Part shown: piece after piece, positions 10,618-24,800 of the stretch
Layout: every line of letters begins with the position of its first letter
Position numbering within the stretch: position 1 is the first letter of the stretch
Assembly: GCA_022885665.1 (NCBI GenBank)
Contig: JAGQDJ010000633.1
Span: 186,001-250,000, forward strand
Reading direction: 5' to 3'
DNA: 64,000 nucleotides
DNA from: Triops longicaudatus
Taxonomy: Eukaryota > Arthropoda > Branchiopoda > Notostraca > Triopsidae
The notes under the pieces: generated by a model
What the model was told of the DNA's origin: nothing
What the model saw: only the letters and a program-made list of their open reading frames with translations
The model's database searches: none
Position numbers and translations under genes: made by a program

Positions 10618-13600
10618 GAGAAAATTCTATAACTAAAGAAAAAAAATAGTTGAAAAAGCTGTTGCAAATATAGTAACTCATCAGGTGTAAGAGATTTTAC
10701 AGTGGGTCTTCGTATTTCTGTTATAGTTGAATTGGAAACTTGTACTGCGTTTACCATTTGTACACTAGAAGTGAAAACAGAAGAAAATGTACGAAAATTT
10801 TGTAGATCTCCGATTGAGGGAGTTCTGACGTTAGAACTAGCCTCGAGTCATCTGTAGGTGTTTTCGTAAAGAGTCTCGAGGCTGTTAGCTTATTAAATAC
10901 ATTGTTTGCTCACTTGATGAATTGCAATTAAGTGCTTTGCAAATTTTCACAAGTTCTTTGAAAAAATCTCATTACAGAAATTATGAATAGTGACGAATTC
11001 GGAGATTTGGAAGTTGGCAATCGAGTTGGGGAACCGACTGTGAGAATTGAAGAAACGTTGATGTCCGCCCCTCATTGATTAAAGAACCCAACTCTGTCTA
11101 GGGAAATGCACACATATACACAGGCCTGTCATTATCTGAACATCTCCCATGAAGCAAAACGCTTAGCTTTACCTGCGGATCTGGTAGTGTTCAACTCCCG
11201 GCAAAGTGAACCGCATTGAGATTTTTTCCAATGTGTTTAACGAGATACTAATCCTTGGCCAAACTCAAAAGTCATCACGTTTGTCAAGAAACAGCCGTGT
11301 AAATTGAGGTGTGATTGGTGGGCCTTATGTTAAAGGGACCTTGGTGGGTAAAAATTCAAATGACTCTGTGCGCTCGCCCGCAGCGGTCTCCAATATTTTC
11401 GTCGGACCGGTGTGCTGGTAAACATGGCGAGTCTAAGACAGACGTGTGAGTAACGAGGTGCACCTCTCCTCAGCATCACTTGACGGATTGAGCTTTCACG
11501 CCCTTCACCCAACACGCTTTTCTCTCTCTTGCCATCTCGTTACACATCAGACCTGTTAAACTGTTCAAATTTGAAAGGCTCTTTAGCTAGGAGCCATAAC
11601 TACAAAGCAGAAAAGGTCTTCGGCGTTTTCCAGGTGTTGTCGAAAACACTTGATGGGGTCAACGAGTGTTCGGGGCACAATAATTCTTAAGCAAATCATC
11701 TTCTGCGTTCTACTCTCCCTCTAATCTATTTCCTGGCCCTCTATTTCTCTTCTTTCGACAATGAGCCTTTCAAGCTCGTGAAACAACTCTAGCCTCCCTT
11801 TGCATTTTTTCTCCGGTTCAGAAAAATCAGCGAAAAAGGTTCGGCAATTTGTTTCAGCGTAGAGTGGCGTGAGACGTAATCACAGAGCCTTACGTTTTCA
11901 ACCCTGACGACCAAGCCTTTTGGAGAATCAGCAACCGGAGGACCCCAACCTCACACCAAGGCCAACAAATTTGTGACACATGGCAGTGTAAGTTTTAAGG
12001 AACCTGTCAAGTGTCAGTCACATTGACAGCGCCAACCTCAGAGCAACAGCGGGTGCCCGCACTCGACGTACCATAATTTCGCACTGGGAGTTCGGGACTT
12101 CGCAACTCAAGTTAGAACTCGTTTATGTTTGGTCGTTAGCCAACAGAGCTGAAAGGAACAAAAAGGCAACAAGACATATCAACACGACCAAAGTATTGCT
12201 TACGCTCCTGCTTGCTAAGTTTATTAAAGCCTCTCATGTCAGTTTGGAATGCCTTTTTCTTTTTCCCGGCGCCTGACGATGGACTTGGATGCCAAGGGTG
12301 GAATAAGATGAAGTAATCAGGAGCTCCCACCGTGCAAGACGAACCTTTCGAAGTCTTCAAAACGCGACGATTCCGACTCCGGCCCTCCGGCCTGAGGAGG
12401 TATTACAGAGATAAAGACAATATTATAGCAGTGCTTTAGGTCATGTAATGGTGAAGCAAGAGGGAGCATATACCTTATTACCCAAATCTGCGGGACATCT
12501 CGTCGTGAGGTCGAGGAACGTCTTGGAAACTTCATTTGAAACGTGCAACAGAGCCTAGACCTACCAGACAACCCAAACGCAAACAATCTTTATCAGTATT
12601 CTAATTTTGTTAGGAATATTTTACGTACTTGAAAATGTTTCATATTTACTTAGTTTGGCTTCCATTTTTTATCAAAACAGGGAAACCAATAGTCGAAGTC
12701 CTCCGCTGGCTATTGCGTGTATCAAAGAAGATTTTAAAAAATAAGAAGAAAATGAGCAAAAATTAGTAGCATTTAGCTTAATCATTGCACATATCTTGGA
12801 AGGGCAATTCAAAATGTTTTTAGATGTGATTCACAACAATTACCACGCATTAGAGATTGTACTCAACACAGCGGTGTTACTGTTTTCTTCTAATCGTTCG
12901 CCAACCGCTTGAGGGTGTTGGAGGCGCCATTCGTCAGTGTTGAAAATGCCTATTGTGATTTGCCAAATTTGACAACTTCATTTCAGTGAAGGTAACGGTT
13001 ACTCTTTTAATTGTAAATGAATTTTTTGTGCCCTTATGTTACGAAATTGAAGACGTGGAATGGAGTTTGAAGGACAAAATAAGAAACTCTAGTCAAAACA
13101 AATCATACAAGTAATGAGGTTATTATTACAAATGAAAAGTATAGAGCTTTGCTGACGCTGGGAAAAAAAAAATTCGAAAAAATCGTACAAGTAGCGAATG
13201 TGAAACTTAACCTTTTTTTTGGACATTTAAAAAAGTAACGAGTACTCATTTCGGCTGATTGTTGTGTCACAGGATAATAAAAAGTTTTAAAAGAAAAAAG
13301 TAGGATAACTCGACTATAAGTTGTATAGTTGGCTTAACGCTGTAGGTAAAAGTAAGTATTATTTAGCTAAGAAATGCATTTAACACATCATGGTCACGAT
13401 CATGAAAGATCATGGGAATTAAGAGCATGGGAGTTAAGTTTTGTATTCATGTTTAAGTTTCTTAAATAGAAATTGCACAATACTTTCCTTCAAGTCACCC
13501 ATGTTGGCAAACGTCGCTATGATTTTATATCTGTTCACAATATTGAATGTAAAAACGTGCTTCAGTAACGTTGAACATAATTTTTCTTTACATGGTTTGC

Positions 13601-16600
13601 TGAAAAAAATACAACTAAGTAATATCTTGAAAAATTCTTTACAAACGTTTAAGAGTGGACTGGAGCAAGCGGAATGGAAATTTTAATCTTTGTACAGTTA
13701 TTGAATGAATACTCGTTGACTTGTGTTGTCCGTCATTGTCGTCACTGCTTTTAAAATATTACAAAATTGCGATTAGTTCCGTGACACTTTGCGGGTGCTT
13801 TTCGTAAGCTCAGCATGAAAGCATGACGCTTCTGCAGATTACAAAAGCCCAGGAGAAGAGCGTTGAGAATTTGTGAAATGATTTTTTTTTTTTTAAAGTC
13901 TCCTACTAAGAAATGCGTTCGTGTGCTAAAAATTTGTATAAAGCTACCAGGGAGGGGGTTGGGGTGGGGCTTTGTATCATTGCCCGCGGTGTCCACGTTT
14001 TACCATTTGGTGTGGCTCACACTGTACGAGTTATTGAGCAGTGAGATGGAGATAAATGTAAATGTAAATCCTCTCTGGGCTCTTAAAGCTTGTGATTTAT
14101 AGAAGCAATTCTATAAATCAGAATTTGGGCGAATTAAAACCTCACGCGGGTCACGTCACATCTGGCTGGCAAGCAACAGGCCAGGTAGCGACCGTCCTAC
14201 TTGGCATCAGGGTCCTTTGGGCTCAGAAAGCTGAAAAAGAGGGGCGAAAATAAGGAAGGTAATTAGCGTAGCGAGTCTTCAAGTTGTGCTGTACTGGCAG
14301 GATCGAGAAAGAAAACCGTGACGTGTTCTAGTCTGATTTGATACCAAGTTTAAATGGTTGCACACGAAAACTCTTTCCGAGCCGTTTTTCTCACGAAAAG
14401 TTGCCTGACAGCAACCCAACAGCCCTGTATATGTGTTCGTTTTTATTGTAATAAGACATTCGTTCCGGATCCCTCAGAGTTGAAGTGTAACTCGGCTACC
14501 TTTTTTGGGACCTTATGGGGCAATCTTTATGTACCCTTGTTGTTATGGCCACTTACGGTGTTAAGAAACGCTATGCCGCAGTCTCTCTGTATACAACCTT
14601 GTCGTACATTTTTCGCCGGGTGTCAGCTTTAGCTAGAGTCTCATTGTGGAGTTTTGCCGTGGAAAAATAGGACGGAACTCGAAAGTCGCAATTACTCGTG
14701 AGATAGGCTGGATGGCAAAAGTGACAACGACATCCTTGTTCTCTCGCCTCGAAAAAAAACGCTAATTTGCCTATGCCTGTAGTTATGACGCGGTGAAAAA
14801 GTCTTATCCGTAACCAACGAAAGATATAAACCATATTCACAACTGATAATACTTGTGTTTTTACAGCGTTTTTGTTTGCAAAGCCAATGCTTTAATTAGC
14901 TACGCCCCATTCAGATAATTTCACTTGATGTCGTTCGTTGTGACATTCTGTTAAGCAGTGGCGTTAAGGTAGATTTTTACCAAAAAACATAGGAAGATTT
15001 TGCGAAAAATCTCGCATATTTAGCCTAACTATTTACAAAATTTTGCGACTGTAAATTTTTGCAAAAGTTAAAAAGTACGACAGTGTCAGAAGTTTCTCAA
15101 AAAGCTACTCAATAAATTTATTTGACTGACCCTAAAATTTGTGAGCTTTTGGCTAATGATGAGATTCAAAAGGTATGGGCATTTTCATACTATAGACACC
15201 TCTAGGAACAGTTCTCGATGCAAGAAAAGCTAAAATTTGATATGTTGTTTTCAAGTTGTGGTCCTTAAAGTCACCTTTAAATTGACGTTGATAACAAAGA
15301 CTCCGAAACCGTTCATTCGAAGTACCAGAGACTTTATACGTATTTTTTTTAAATTATTTATCACATAGAAGTGCTACCAACGAGATACAAACTGATACAT
15401 TTACATGTCGTAAGTAATCCGTATAAATATTAAAACTAAAACGTCGTATAGATCCATTTCGAGCTAAGAATAAAAGAAAATAGCCGTGGCTAATCGCACA
15501 ATTCGAAGGAGTGTGTACTACAGGGCCAAATTTACATTCTAAGGAGGATTTGTTTGGCTTTATTAAAATAACGTTTCGAAAGTACTCTTTTGCGCTACAC
15601 TGCACAAGTACTCAGGTGAGAGGCAGGAAATATTTCCGAGCCTTGTACCCGGTCCTTTTACTGCGTCGGAGTCATCGAATACAATACGGGTTGCCGGAAG
15701 TTTGTCTAAACCTCTGTATGGGGTTGAAGGCGTTAAAACGGCTTAAATTGTTCAGCTTCGGGTTCGAAACGTCTCTATTTGCCACGGCCTAAACTACAAT
15801 AATGTGTAGCGTACAGAGTTCGGAAACCCTGGAGTCCACTTTTCAACGTCTTAGTGAGCGTAACTTAGTGGTTGTTAAGACTTTGGTGAGGTATACTTAA
15901 AACACGTTGAGCGGTTTGGGAACCGTGTGGACTTTTCTAGAAAAACCAGACGCGCTCAATTTGTCAGCTGCACCCCTCCACCTCCTTTGCCACTGTATGT
16001 TGTTCGGCTGTCATTTCTTTTAACTAGGGTATTAAAGGCTCGGCAAGTTTATGAAGCACACATGCGAATGGTTCAACGCATTGTTGCGCTACAGAGCTCC
16101 AAGAGGACCACCGGTTTTCGGGAATGAACTGGCTGTGACGCATTCCGATCCATAACCTCTTTGCTTCGCAGGGAGAAGCTTGCCTTTTTTGGTGACGCAG
16201 CATGCGTTGAGTGTAGTACTCAGGTGATGGTTTCATTTAAGATTACAGCTTACTTTGCCAAACTGTAATTATAATAATAGACGCTGGGTCAGGCTTGTAA
16301 TGCATCGAGTGTAACAAGGATGCTTGAATAGAAAAGGGAAGGGATCGCTCAGTTTGACAACTTTAAAGCCCAGTGCTCACACACAAACGGGTCCGGACCG
16401 CATAATCTGCGTGTTGGCAAGAAAGACAGAATAAAAGCAGTATATTGTATGCCAGGGTATACCAGAGGAGCCCTGAAAAATTCGGTAGCACCATAATTTG
16501 AGGACAACCCACAGGGGCTGTGCAGGTGGCTTTGCAAATCTACCGCACTGCAATTGTGTCGGATACATTGTCAAAGCGCAAGATCTACGGAGATACACAC

Positions 16601-19600
16601 ACAAGCTTACCCGACATGAGAGAAGTCGACGCTGTGGCCAAGAAAGCAAACTCGAGCCCGAATGGGGCGTTTCGTGCGTTGTTCAAACCTAACCCTGGGC
16701 CTGTCCGACAATTTGGCAACAGTCATGCTGACTAAGTTCTTAAGAGTTTCGAAAGGCCGCCTGTGTCTAAAGAGGACGTAAATGCGCACATTGTGAGGAG
16801 AGGAAGAGGCTTTGATAACAGAGATAGACAGATGTAAGAAAACTTTTGCCTCAACATTTACTCCAACTAGGAGTTTTCCTTGTTTTCTTTTCTTGGCTAT
16901 ATTCTGTTTTTAAGTATTTTCTACGCCTTTAAAGTTACTTTGTATGAAGGCTTATGGCACCGTAAAAGGTATGGATTGTTCCGAAAGTACGAGCTGTTTT
17001 GGTGTAAAAAGCTTTGCCGAGAACTTCGAGGAAAATGTTCGTGGTGAGTTTATAGGTCCTCATTTAGTTACGTTATGACATACGGATGATGAAACGAAAA
17101 GCGATGAACATGAAGCATGTTTCAACTCGAAGCCAGGTCGCTGGCGCCTTGTCAGAGCAAGTTGCAACCTGGCCTGCACAGCATCTTCCAATTTTCAACA
17201 ATTAACGTCATTTAAATAACATAAGAATGGAAAATATTTATAAGCTTGAAAAAACTAGGCATGACTTTGAAATAAATAGTACGTATTTTATTATTCTGAG
17301 GCGGATTTTTGTCAATTAAGATTACTTTAAGCATCATTGCTATTATATTAATTTTTCCATTTTCTTAGACAAAAGAAAAAAAAATCCCATGGCTTTGGCA
17401 TGGTCACTAGAGTCGAAGGTTCGGTAGAAAGAAAGAACAAGCGATAATCGATGCTTTCTCTAAAGAAGAGATGATCTCGCAGAATTTCAGGCCCTTTTCC
17501 TATGAGCGTTTCAGGAAAAACAAAACGGCTGGATAACGTTGTACAGGATGAGGTAAATGTCTTGGAGGCAAGGTTGTCCAATTAAACAAAAGAAAGGTAT
17601 GGACGGTTCGCTTAAGTTCGTGAAACCCTTATAGAGTTACAGCTTCAGGGGAATGAAAACATATTCCAACCAGATTTTCTAAACCTGCGCTGGAAATCGT
17701 ATACAAGCAGAAATTATGCCAAATGACCCTTGCATTACGAAACTTGCATATAACAATACCAGGTGTCAGGTAATTTAGTGCGAGTTACAGAAAACCTATG
17801 AGAACGTGAATCGTGACCTCCTTCAATGCGACTATGCAATTATAGTGGTTCACTGAAGAACACCAGTAAGCTTTCATTCACACAGTAGAATTGAGCTTGT
17901 GTTCAACAGTTGCTAAGCAATATCGACATGTGCGCAACATTTAATATTGTTTGGCCTAGTAAGTTTAATTACTTTCGAATAATACAAAAGAGACCGAAAG
18001 GTGTAAACATGCGTATTTGCGTCATTAGTTAATTGAGAACATCACATCCTTGGATATTTCGTTTTTACTGCGTTCCTTCGATGTTTGTATGGAATACCAG
18101 TGTCCTTTTTTTTTCGTGGATACTCGCTGTGCTTATTCTTTAAGATTTCCTCGGTTGTATTAAATCGTATTACAAAGTGTTGTTAAATACCAATGAGTCA
18201 AGGGTGCGTGGGTCTTACAGGGTTAGTTCTTTGCTCAAGCTTCTGGTTTTGAATAAAGCGAAGTTTTGAGCTGCCAGCTGTCAAAAGCTCAAGCCAAGCG
18301 TAAACCCGCCGCTTTTAATCAAGACATCTGAGAGTTGCACATCAAGAGCCTTGTTGGAGAACAAGAACTTGCCCTTTTCAAGAATTCGTTCATTCCTCCC
18401 CTTATCCTCCTGGCTACATGGATCAATTGCGACATGCGGTCATCTACATTCCACCCGACGAAAACGGCCTTTTATTTCGAGTTTCCTCGTAAAAACTACA
18501 GACTGTCCGGTTGTTCAGGATATCCACCGAAAAAAATTACTTTTTAAAAAGGGAAGTTACGGACAAATAGAAAAAAAGATTCACTTGGTATTACTTCCTA
18601 TTATTATTTGAAGAAACTAGATCCAACGGAGCGGCGTACCAGCCTTTGATAGACCAAAAACCGTGATGGACGTAGCGAATCGTGGTTCCAACACTTTTTC
18701 ATCCAAACCCGCTATACAAACTAATTACTTATCTGCCCTATAGTGAGACTCATGGGTTGCTACGGTTGTTTCATTTAGGCTTAGATAAAAGAAAAGAAAA
18801 CCCTTGCAATACTGATTCCCGGTAGAAAAAAAAAATTAAGGAAATAGAAAAAGTAACAGCTAAATTGCTGGTGGCAACTCTTTTTAAACGCCTTGTGGCC
18901 AACTCTGTTGACTGCAGCGACCGTAACCAGAGGGACGGGAGCGTAGCTAACGCGGTTGGGGAACCACGTCGAAAGGCGGCGGTGGCGGCTCATTTGTAAT
19001 TGGATAGCAATCCATGGAAGCTAATTTAAAAAGCACCCTGAGCACCCTAAGAGGGAGGTTACCCTTTACTGCTACCGTAGGACTTAGCGGATGCGCCTTG
19101 CTGATTTTCATTATAATTAAACTATTTGTTTTCCGGAACTACTTATTCCTTGTTGACTGGGCGCTCCGAACGCAATGAAATCCACGTCGTTAGAAAAAGA
19201 CATAAAGAGATTATATTGCCAAAATCTTTATGGCACCCATGATCAGCAATTAAGCCCAGATATGTGGGCACATAGAAGGCGTGACGGGCTATAGCTGCTC
19301 TGGGATTTTAAACCGATTGGATCTCGCCAAGCGTGCAAGTGATATTCCCTCCCACACAAATACGGCAAAGACTTAACTCCAAATTACGACGAAAGTTACT
19401 GAACATTGAAGCCATAAGTAACGCTCCCAGGACAAAACGAATAATTGTTTTCCACAACCTTGCACAAAAGCCGACGGCTTGACCCAGACCCTGCGCAACA
19501 TACGAGCAACACTGGATGGCGTGTGCAAGATAGAAGGGCAGGCTTGTGTGTGTGGGTTAGTAAATTAGATGGTACCCCTTTGAAACAACTTCATTGCTGA

Positions 19601-21832
19601 ACTTTCACAGGGGAAGCGGAGCTAATGAGCATGATATGACACTTCCCTTGTCTAGCACTACCACATACAAGTAACCAGGTGTTGTTGGGAATTCGGAATT
19701 ACGCCATTGTCTTCCCCTATTAACCCTCCTAAGCGCATAGCGCTCTGATGCGGAGGGTGTATAATACAACCCCACCTATTCTTCATGCCTCGTTTTAAAC
19801 ATTACAAGCAATGTACAGTATTAAATTCAAAATTAAGACTAGTAGAAATGTCTTCCGTTATTCGTTGTACATCAAAACTCAAAATTTCCTTTGCAAGTGT
19901 CCGTGAAAAATAAATAAAAAAAAGAAATAAATTAGTAAGGGTGTTTAGTAACTCAATTTGTCATAATTGGGAGAGATTAATACTGGAGTTTGCGGGTTAG
20001 CTCAGGCTTTTGTTATGATTAAGTTGACAAGTGACGCGAAACATCGGGCCACGAAAGTATGGGGGTTGCCTCTGTTAAGCACAGCGCGGTTGAGATCTCG
20101 TGATTGGTTGATTAGAACGGGTGGCGCAACTGTGAGTGTTGAGGCGGGCGCTTTGCCTTCGGCTCGGACGTTCGGGCCCAGGCTTCCTCGTGAACCTCAT
20201 TGCGTTGCGTGGTTCGAGTTTTAAGGGTCTCGGGAAAGAGTGGAAAGCCTCGTGGCTACGTCGAAAGCAGCAAGACAGCAGGCAAGACTAGCCCCGCCGC
20301 GTTCCTAATTAAGAAGATTGAAACATCTTACTCTGATCCTACAGGATCCGCGCCACTCGGAACACCGGAATGCGGCCCACAGTCTAGCGTAGGTTGCTGT
20401 CCCAATCGGGAGAGCATTGGCTCGTGGAAGAAAAAAACGTTCCCCAGTTTGATACTTTCGGTGGCTTTATTAAGCACTATTTTTTTCCTTTTATAAGCAA
20501 AACATTGGGATATTGGATCCACTGGAACGTGAAAAGTGTACGAGAAAGGAAATGCATAACGTGTGGTGTGTAAATCGACAAATGTGTCTGCTGCTGTCTG
20601 GAGCGTGTGCTGGAATCTGACGCTCCTTGGTGGTTCGCAAAGTATTGGGTTACGCGTTTGTCTATAGTGTGGTTTTCAAAACCTCGTGGCTGTGTGCTTC
20701 GCGATTGTGTGCTTTGGCGAAGCTGAAAAGTGTTGGCTCAACACGCAGATTAACCGGATTAAACGCATTTGCGTATGCCTGTTGAAAAAAAGGGAAGACA
20801 AGCTGCCCAAATCGGAACACCGTCAATCGACAAAAGGCTCGAGAAAAGGAGAATAAAAAGGGGTAAGGCGATAATGATGCTCGGGGTGAAAAGATTGAAC
20901 GATTTGGGTGGGTACTTGGACTGCTAGGGTGTCGTGGTGCCCACCTTACTCGCATTTTTTTTACCCTGTGGGAGCTTCGAGAACTAAGTCAGGTAAATGA
21001 CAGACCATCCATCATTAGCAAGCAACAGGAATAGGAATCTATAGAGGGCGCCTGCGCAGGGTTAAGGCCAGGAGGTGGGGGTGCAGGGGTGGAAGGGAAT
21101 GCTACCTTTGACCTTTTTCCCACAAAGAAGGGACATGAAGTGAGGGAGACGAGTGTTGGAAGGGGTGGGGAATCAAGACAGGTCATTTCGGGTCGTGCTA
21201 CGGGTCTTTTCCGCCTGGCCGGACGCTGTCAATGAGAGGCGTTATTCTTCACCATTGAAACGCGTTTCGGAATCCGTCGCCTTCCATGCCGTTTCTCCCC
21301 AAATGAGCAAGAAACGAGTTGTCCTAGCAGGACATAAGAAGATGGTGATAGTAAGGGGGGTTTTTCAAAGGTTATCCGTCTAGATAGCGTCCTTAGCGAC
21401 GTTTTATCGCCAGCTTTAGTCGAGTTTAGCTGGATCTGCCTGAAAACGCTCTCCACGTCTTCACAAAAACTTCACGCTTTGTGTATTTTGGACGAACTTT
21501 GGGAAAGCAGGGATCTGGTGAGGGATCAGTCTGAAAAATAGGTTCAAGTGTCATTTTCCAAAGACAAGGAACGGAGGCTAATTTTCCATTTAACCATATT
21601 TCATCGCGCTAGGCGAATAAAAGATCAAGATAAACCCATTAGAATGTTTTACAGTACTGTGTTGGAAACAAAACCTGCGGGGTACCTCTTGAGATTCAAA
21701 GATCTTCATTACAGGACTTGTGAGCTCCGTCTCAACGAGTAGAGCATTGCCGTCTGTCAAAACTTGGGGTAAAAATTGGGATCCGAGGTATGATAACAGA
21801 ATACTTATGCATATATTTTTTCGCATATATTT

Positions 21833-21882
21833 GATAATATATTTTCGTATATAATAGGATAATATATTTTCGTGAATATTTG
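21833..21882. repeat. Two-copy 25-bp AT-rich tandem repeat
   Basis: Two adjacent 25-bp units each begin GATAATATATTTTCGT and then diverge. A looser related copy with TTTTTTCGCATATAT precedes them. Confidence 0.5.
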
Positions 21883-24800
21883 CACGTGAATAAGCTCTTT
21901 GCTGGTCGTTAGGCGCCCGAAGTGTGATTCATAGCAAAATGTGCTCTCTTCGAACCACTTTCAAAGATTTAGGTTACTTCCGGTTCATGCCACATTCCTT
22001 ATCTTTCTATACTACATGCACTGAATTGGTTCTTGTTACATCGAGAAAACCCTTTCCAAAAGGGGAAGTCTAGAAAGGCGCCGAGTAGTTTGTGAGGACT
22101 TTAGTGAGGTTCACACGGAGCAAAGTACAGGTTTTGTAAAGAATTCACTTGTCCTAGTAATTGAGAATCGAGCCTGTTTTCTTTCGCATATTTACTTACT
22201 TTGACAGAAAATGTTGCCACTAACATAGTTCTTACGATACGCATTATCTAGCAATGAACTTATTGATTCTGAAGAATGTTTTGCATAATAGAAAACTACT
22301 GTTGTGTCGAAAATTTAATGCCATTGAAACTATTGCAAAAAAAAGCTTACAAGGAGGAAAATTTATAATCTTCATGTGAAAAGGTAACAGAAAAGCCATT
22401 TAGGCTGCATTTCCACTGCCATCCTAACTCGAGTTATCGAGCATGATAGCTTAAATTGCTGTTTGCTGGCAACACGTTCTTACTATAGCTAAACATCCAA
22501 ATACAGCCGAATATATTTAAATACGCGTTACTGACACAAAATAGCACTGTAATTCACATGGTTTCTCGGTAACTCGAATTACTATAAATGGAAACGCAGC
22601 CTCAGAGAATTAAAACAATTTGAAAAATAAGTTTTGCAAGATATTGTCATAACTTTCGTCATTTTTAACCATATTGTTGGGTATACTCGCAGCAAACTAC
22701 ATGTTTTTGCTTTTACTTTAAAAAATCTTGCATACAGAGAAATGAATGAATCCAACCATGCGACAAAATTGTTAACAGCTTACCAAGAAATTTCGGTTGC
22801 GATTTTAGAATTGTAGTTCAGTCATTTTATTTTTGCTTCATAACGTAACATTAAGTTCAAGCTCAGTTAGCTTATGTGTAGCTTTCTTAATCTTCTGAAG
22901 GCATTGAATTTATGTACAGCATATTGTGAGGTTTTCCCGATAAGCAAGACACAAATCTTATTACATAGCCTACCTCGAAAAAAAAAATAAAGGAAAAAAA
23001 GTTGGGTGTTGTACACTGATTGGACCTTTTTAATAAACACGTTCTTTCATTTCACAGGACCCGGAATGTGTTTCTCAATTGTGATCAGTGCTGTTGGTAA
23101 TATCATGCATCCATGCATCGCTTCTAAGCGGATCGTATTTCGGATTTGATCATCGGCCCAGCCCCCCGAAGAATTCTTTGTTGGTATCCTGCTCATGGAC
23201 CCTAATTTCGGTAAGTAGCACAAACACAAAGCCGTCCACCTTTTTTCGTCCTTTCTCTTGGCTCGTAGTCGCTTTCGGGTGCATCTATTGTTACAACCGG
23301 CCAGTGTCAGCATGGAAGCTGCTGGACTTGAGCTCTGATACAAACAAAAAGGTCTTTTTAAGCACAGGTTTCCTTCCCTTTTGCTAAAAAAGACCAAGTT
23401 CGAACAGTTACCCACAGGTAACAATAGGCGACGTTATTCACACCTGACCCGCACTTGCTCTGAAGGTCCGGCGAAGCTAAAAAGTCCTCGATGGCCAAGG
23501 CAGCGTGATTAATGAAGCCGTCATACATTTACAAGTTGGCAAAGGCTGATGGATTTTCGCTGCACTACTTCCAGAAGCAGGCTCACCATCGCTTCTTCCC
23601 CCACCCCTCCCCCGTTTCTGTCCTCTCTTAGACTCTCTTTTAACAGCTTAACACAGGCTGGTAAGTTTTCTAAAGCGTCTCTCCTGCTTATTATCTAGCC
23701 AACTAAAAGGCGAGGTTTGTAAAGCTCCACCAGACGAGTTTTTGAGTTTCTTCTCCGAAAACAAGTACAGGGTTGGGGCAGAAAAAAAAAGAAAGCGGCC
23801 ATGCGTTTGCAGGTTGGTTATGGTGTTTCCCACGAAGCTATCACACTTTAGCCATCTCCTCATTAAAGAGAACTAAGCTGACATATTTGCTTGTCTTATT
23901 TTGCTTTTTCGCGGGTTACACGTGGAGAGATGAAACAGAAAGAGAAAGAGAGAAAAACTTGCTGACATGCACGCGCGTGTCCAGGCTCGGCGAAACGACA
24001 GATAGTTCGGGTTGGTGGAAGTTTTCAACGATGTTGCGCAAACTAGTCAACGCAAAGCATAAAGGGAGGTCCAGGCAATTAAGATAGAGGAAAGAGGAAA
24101 AAAAATCTGGAAAATCTTGGGGAGTTTTCCTCAGCTTTCCTGATGAATGTAGATATTGCGGGTTTTGGGGGGAAGATTGATTTATCGTTGTGGGGGTTGG
24201 CTGCAGTGACGAAGCAGTTCTTGACGTAAACGGTAGAAAGACGTTGAAGTTGTATTGCTTTTACGGCATGCTGAGAGGCGCCTCCTACACTTTATCGTGC
24301 AGAGGGGTTCTTCTTTGCTCTGATGGTGTACAAGATATCTCAATTTTATGTTTAAAAGCTCAGCGCCCAACAAACAGCCGTAAGCCACGCCCACCTTGCT
24401 TGGATCACAATAAAAGGCTTCTGGGAAGATGACCTTGTAATGTAGACAGCTCAGACCGGGAACCAGTAGACAACTCCGCGGCCGAATTGACTGTTGGTAA
24501 TCGTGGAGTTAAAAACGGGACGTTATCAAAGCAACGCAGGTGAATTTGAAAGGTTTTCGCAGGCTTGGCTACAGGGATACTTGATATCTGCTGCACAAGG
24601 TGCGATAGCATTGGAGATCCTTCTCGGGTTACTAATTGAGCTTGAAGTCTGGAATGTCCGTGGATATTTGGGCGTTTGCTGGTAAAGAATAACCAGCTAA
24701 AACTAGGATTATGAGCTTGACATTCTTTGTACTTTCTTCTCCACATTTTTTATGAACAGGACATTAAATTATCCAGTAATATTTCTAGCGGCTGATTCAC

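Noticed and set aside
23047..23424. 125-codon minus-strand frame in the intergenic region
   Set aside because: No domain, no splice continuation and an overlapping plus-strand frame of similar length; most likely chance.
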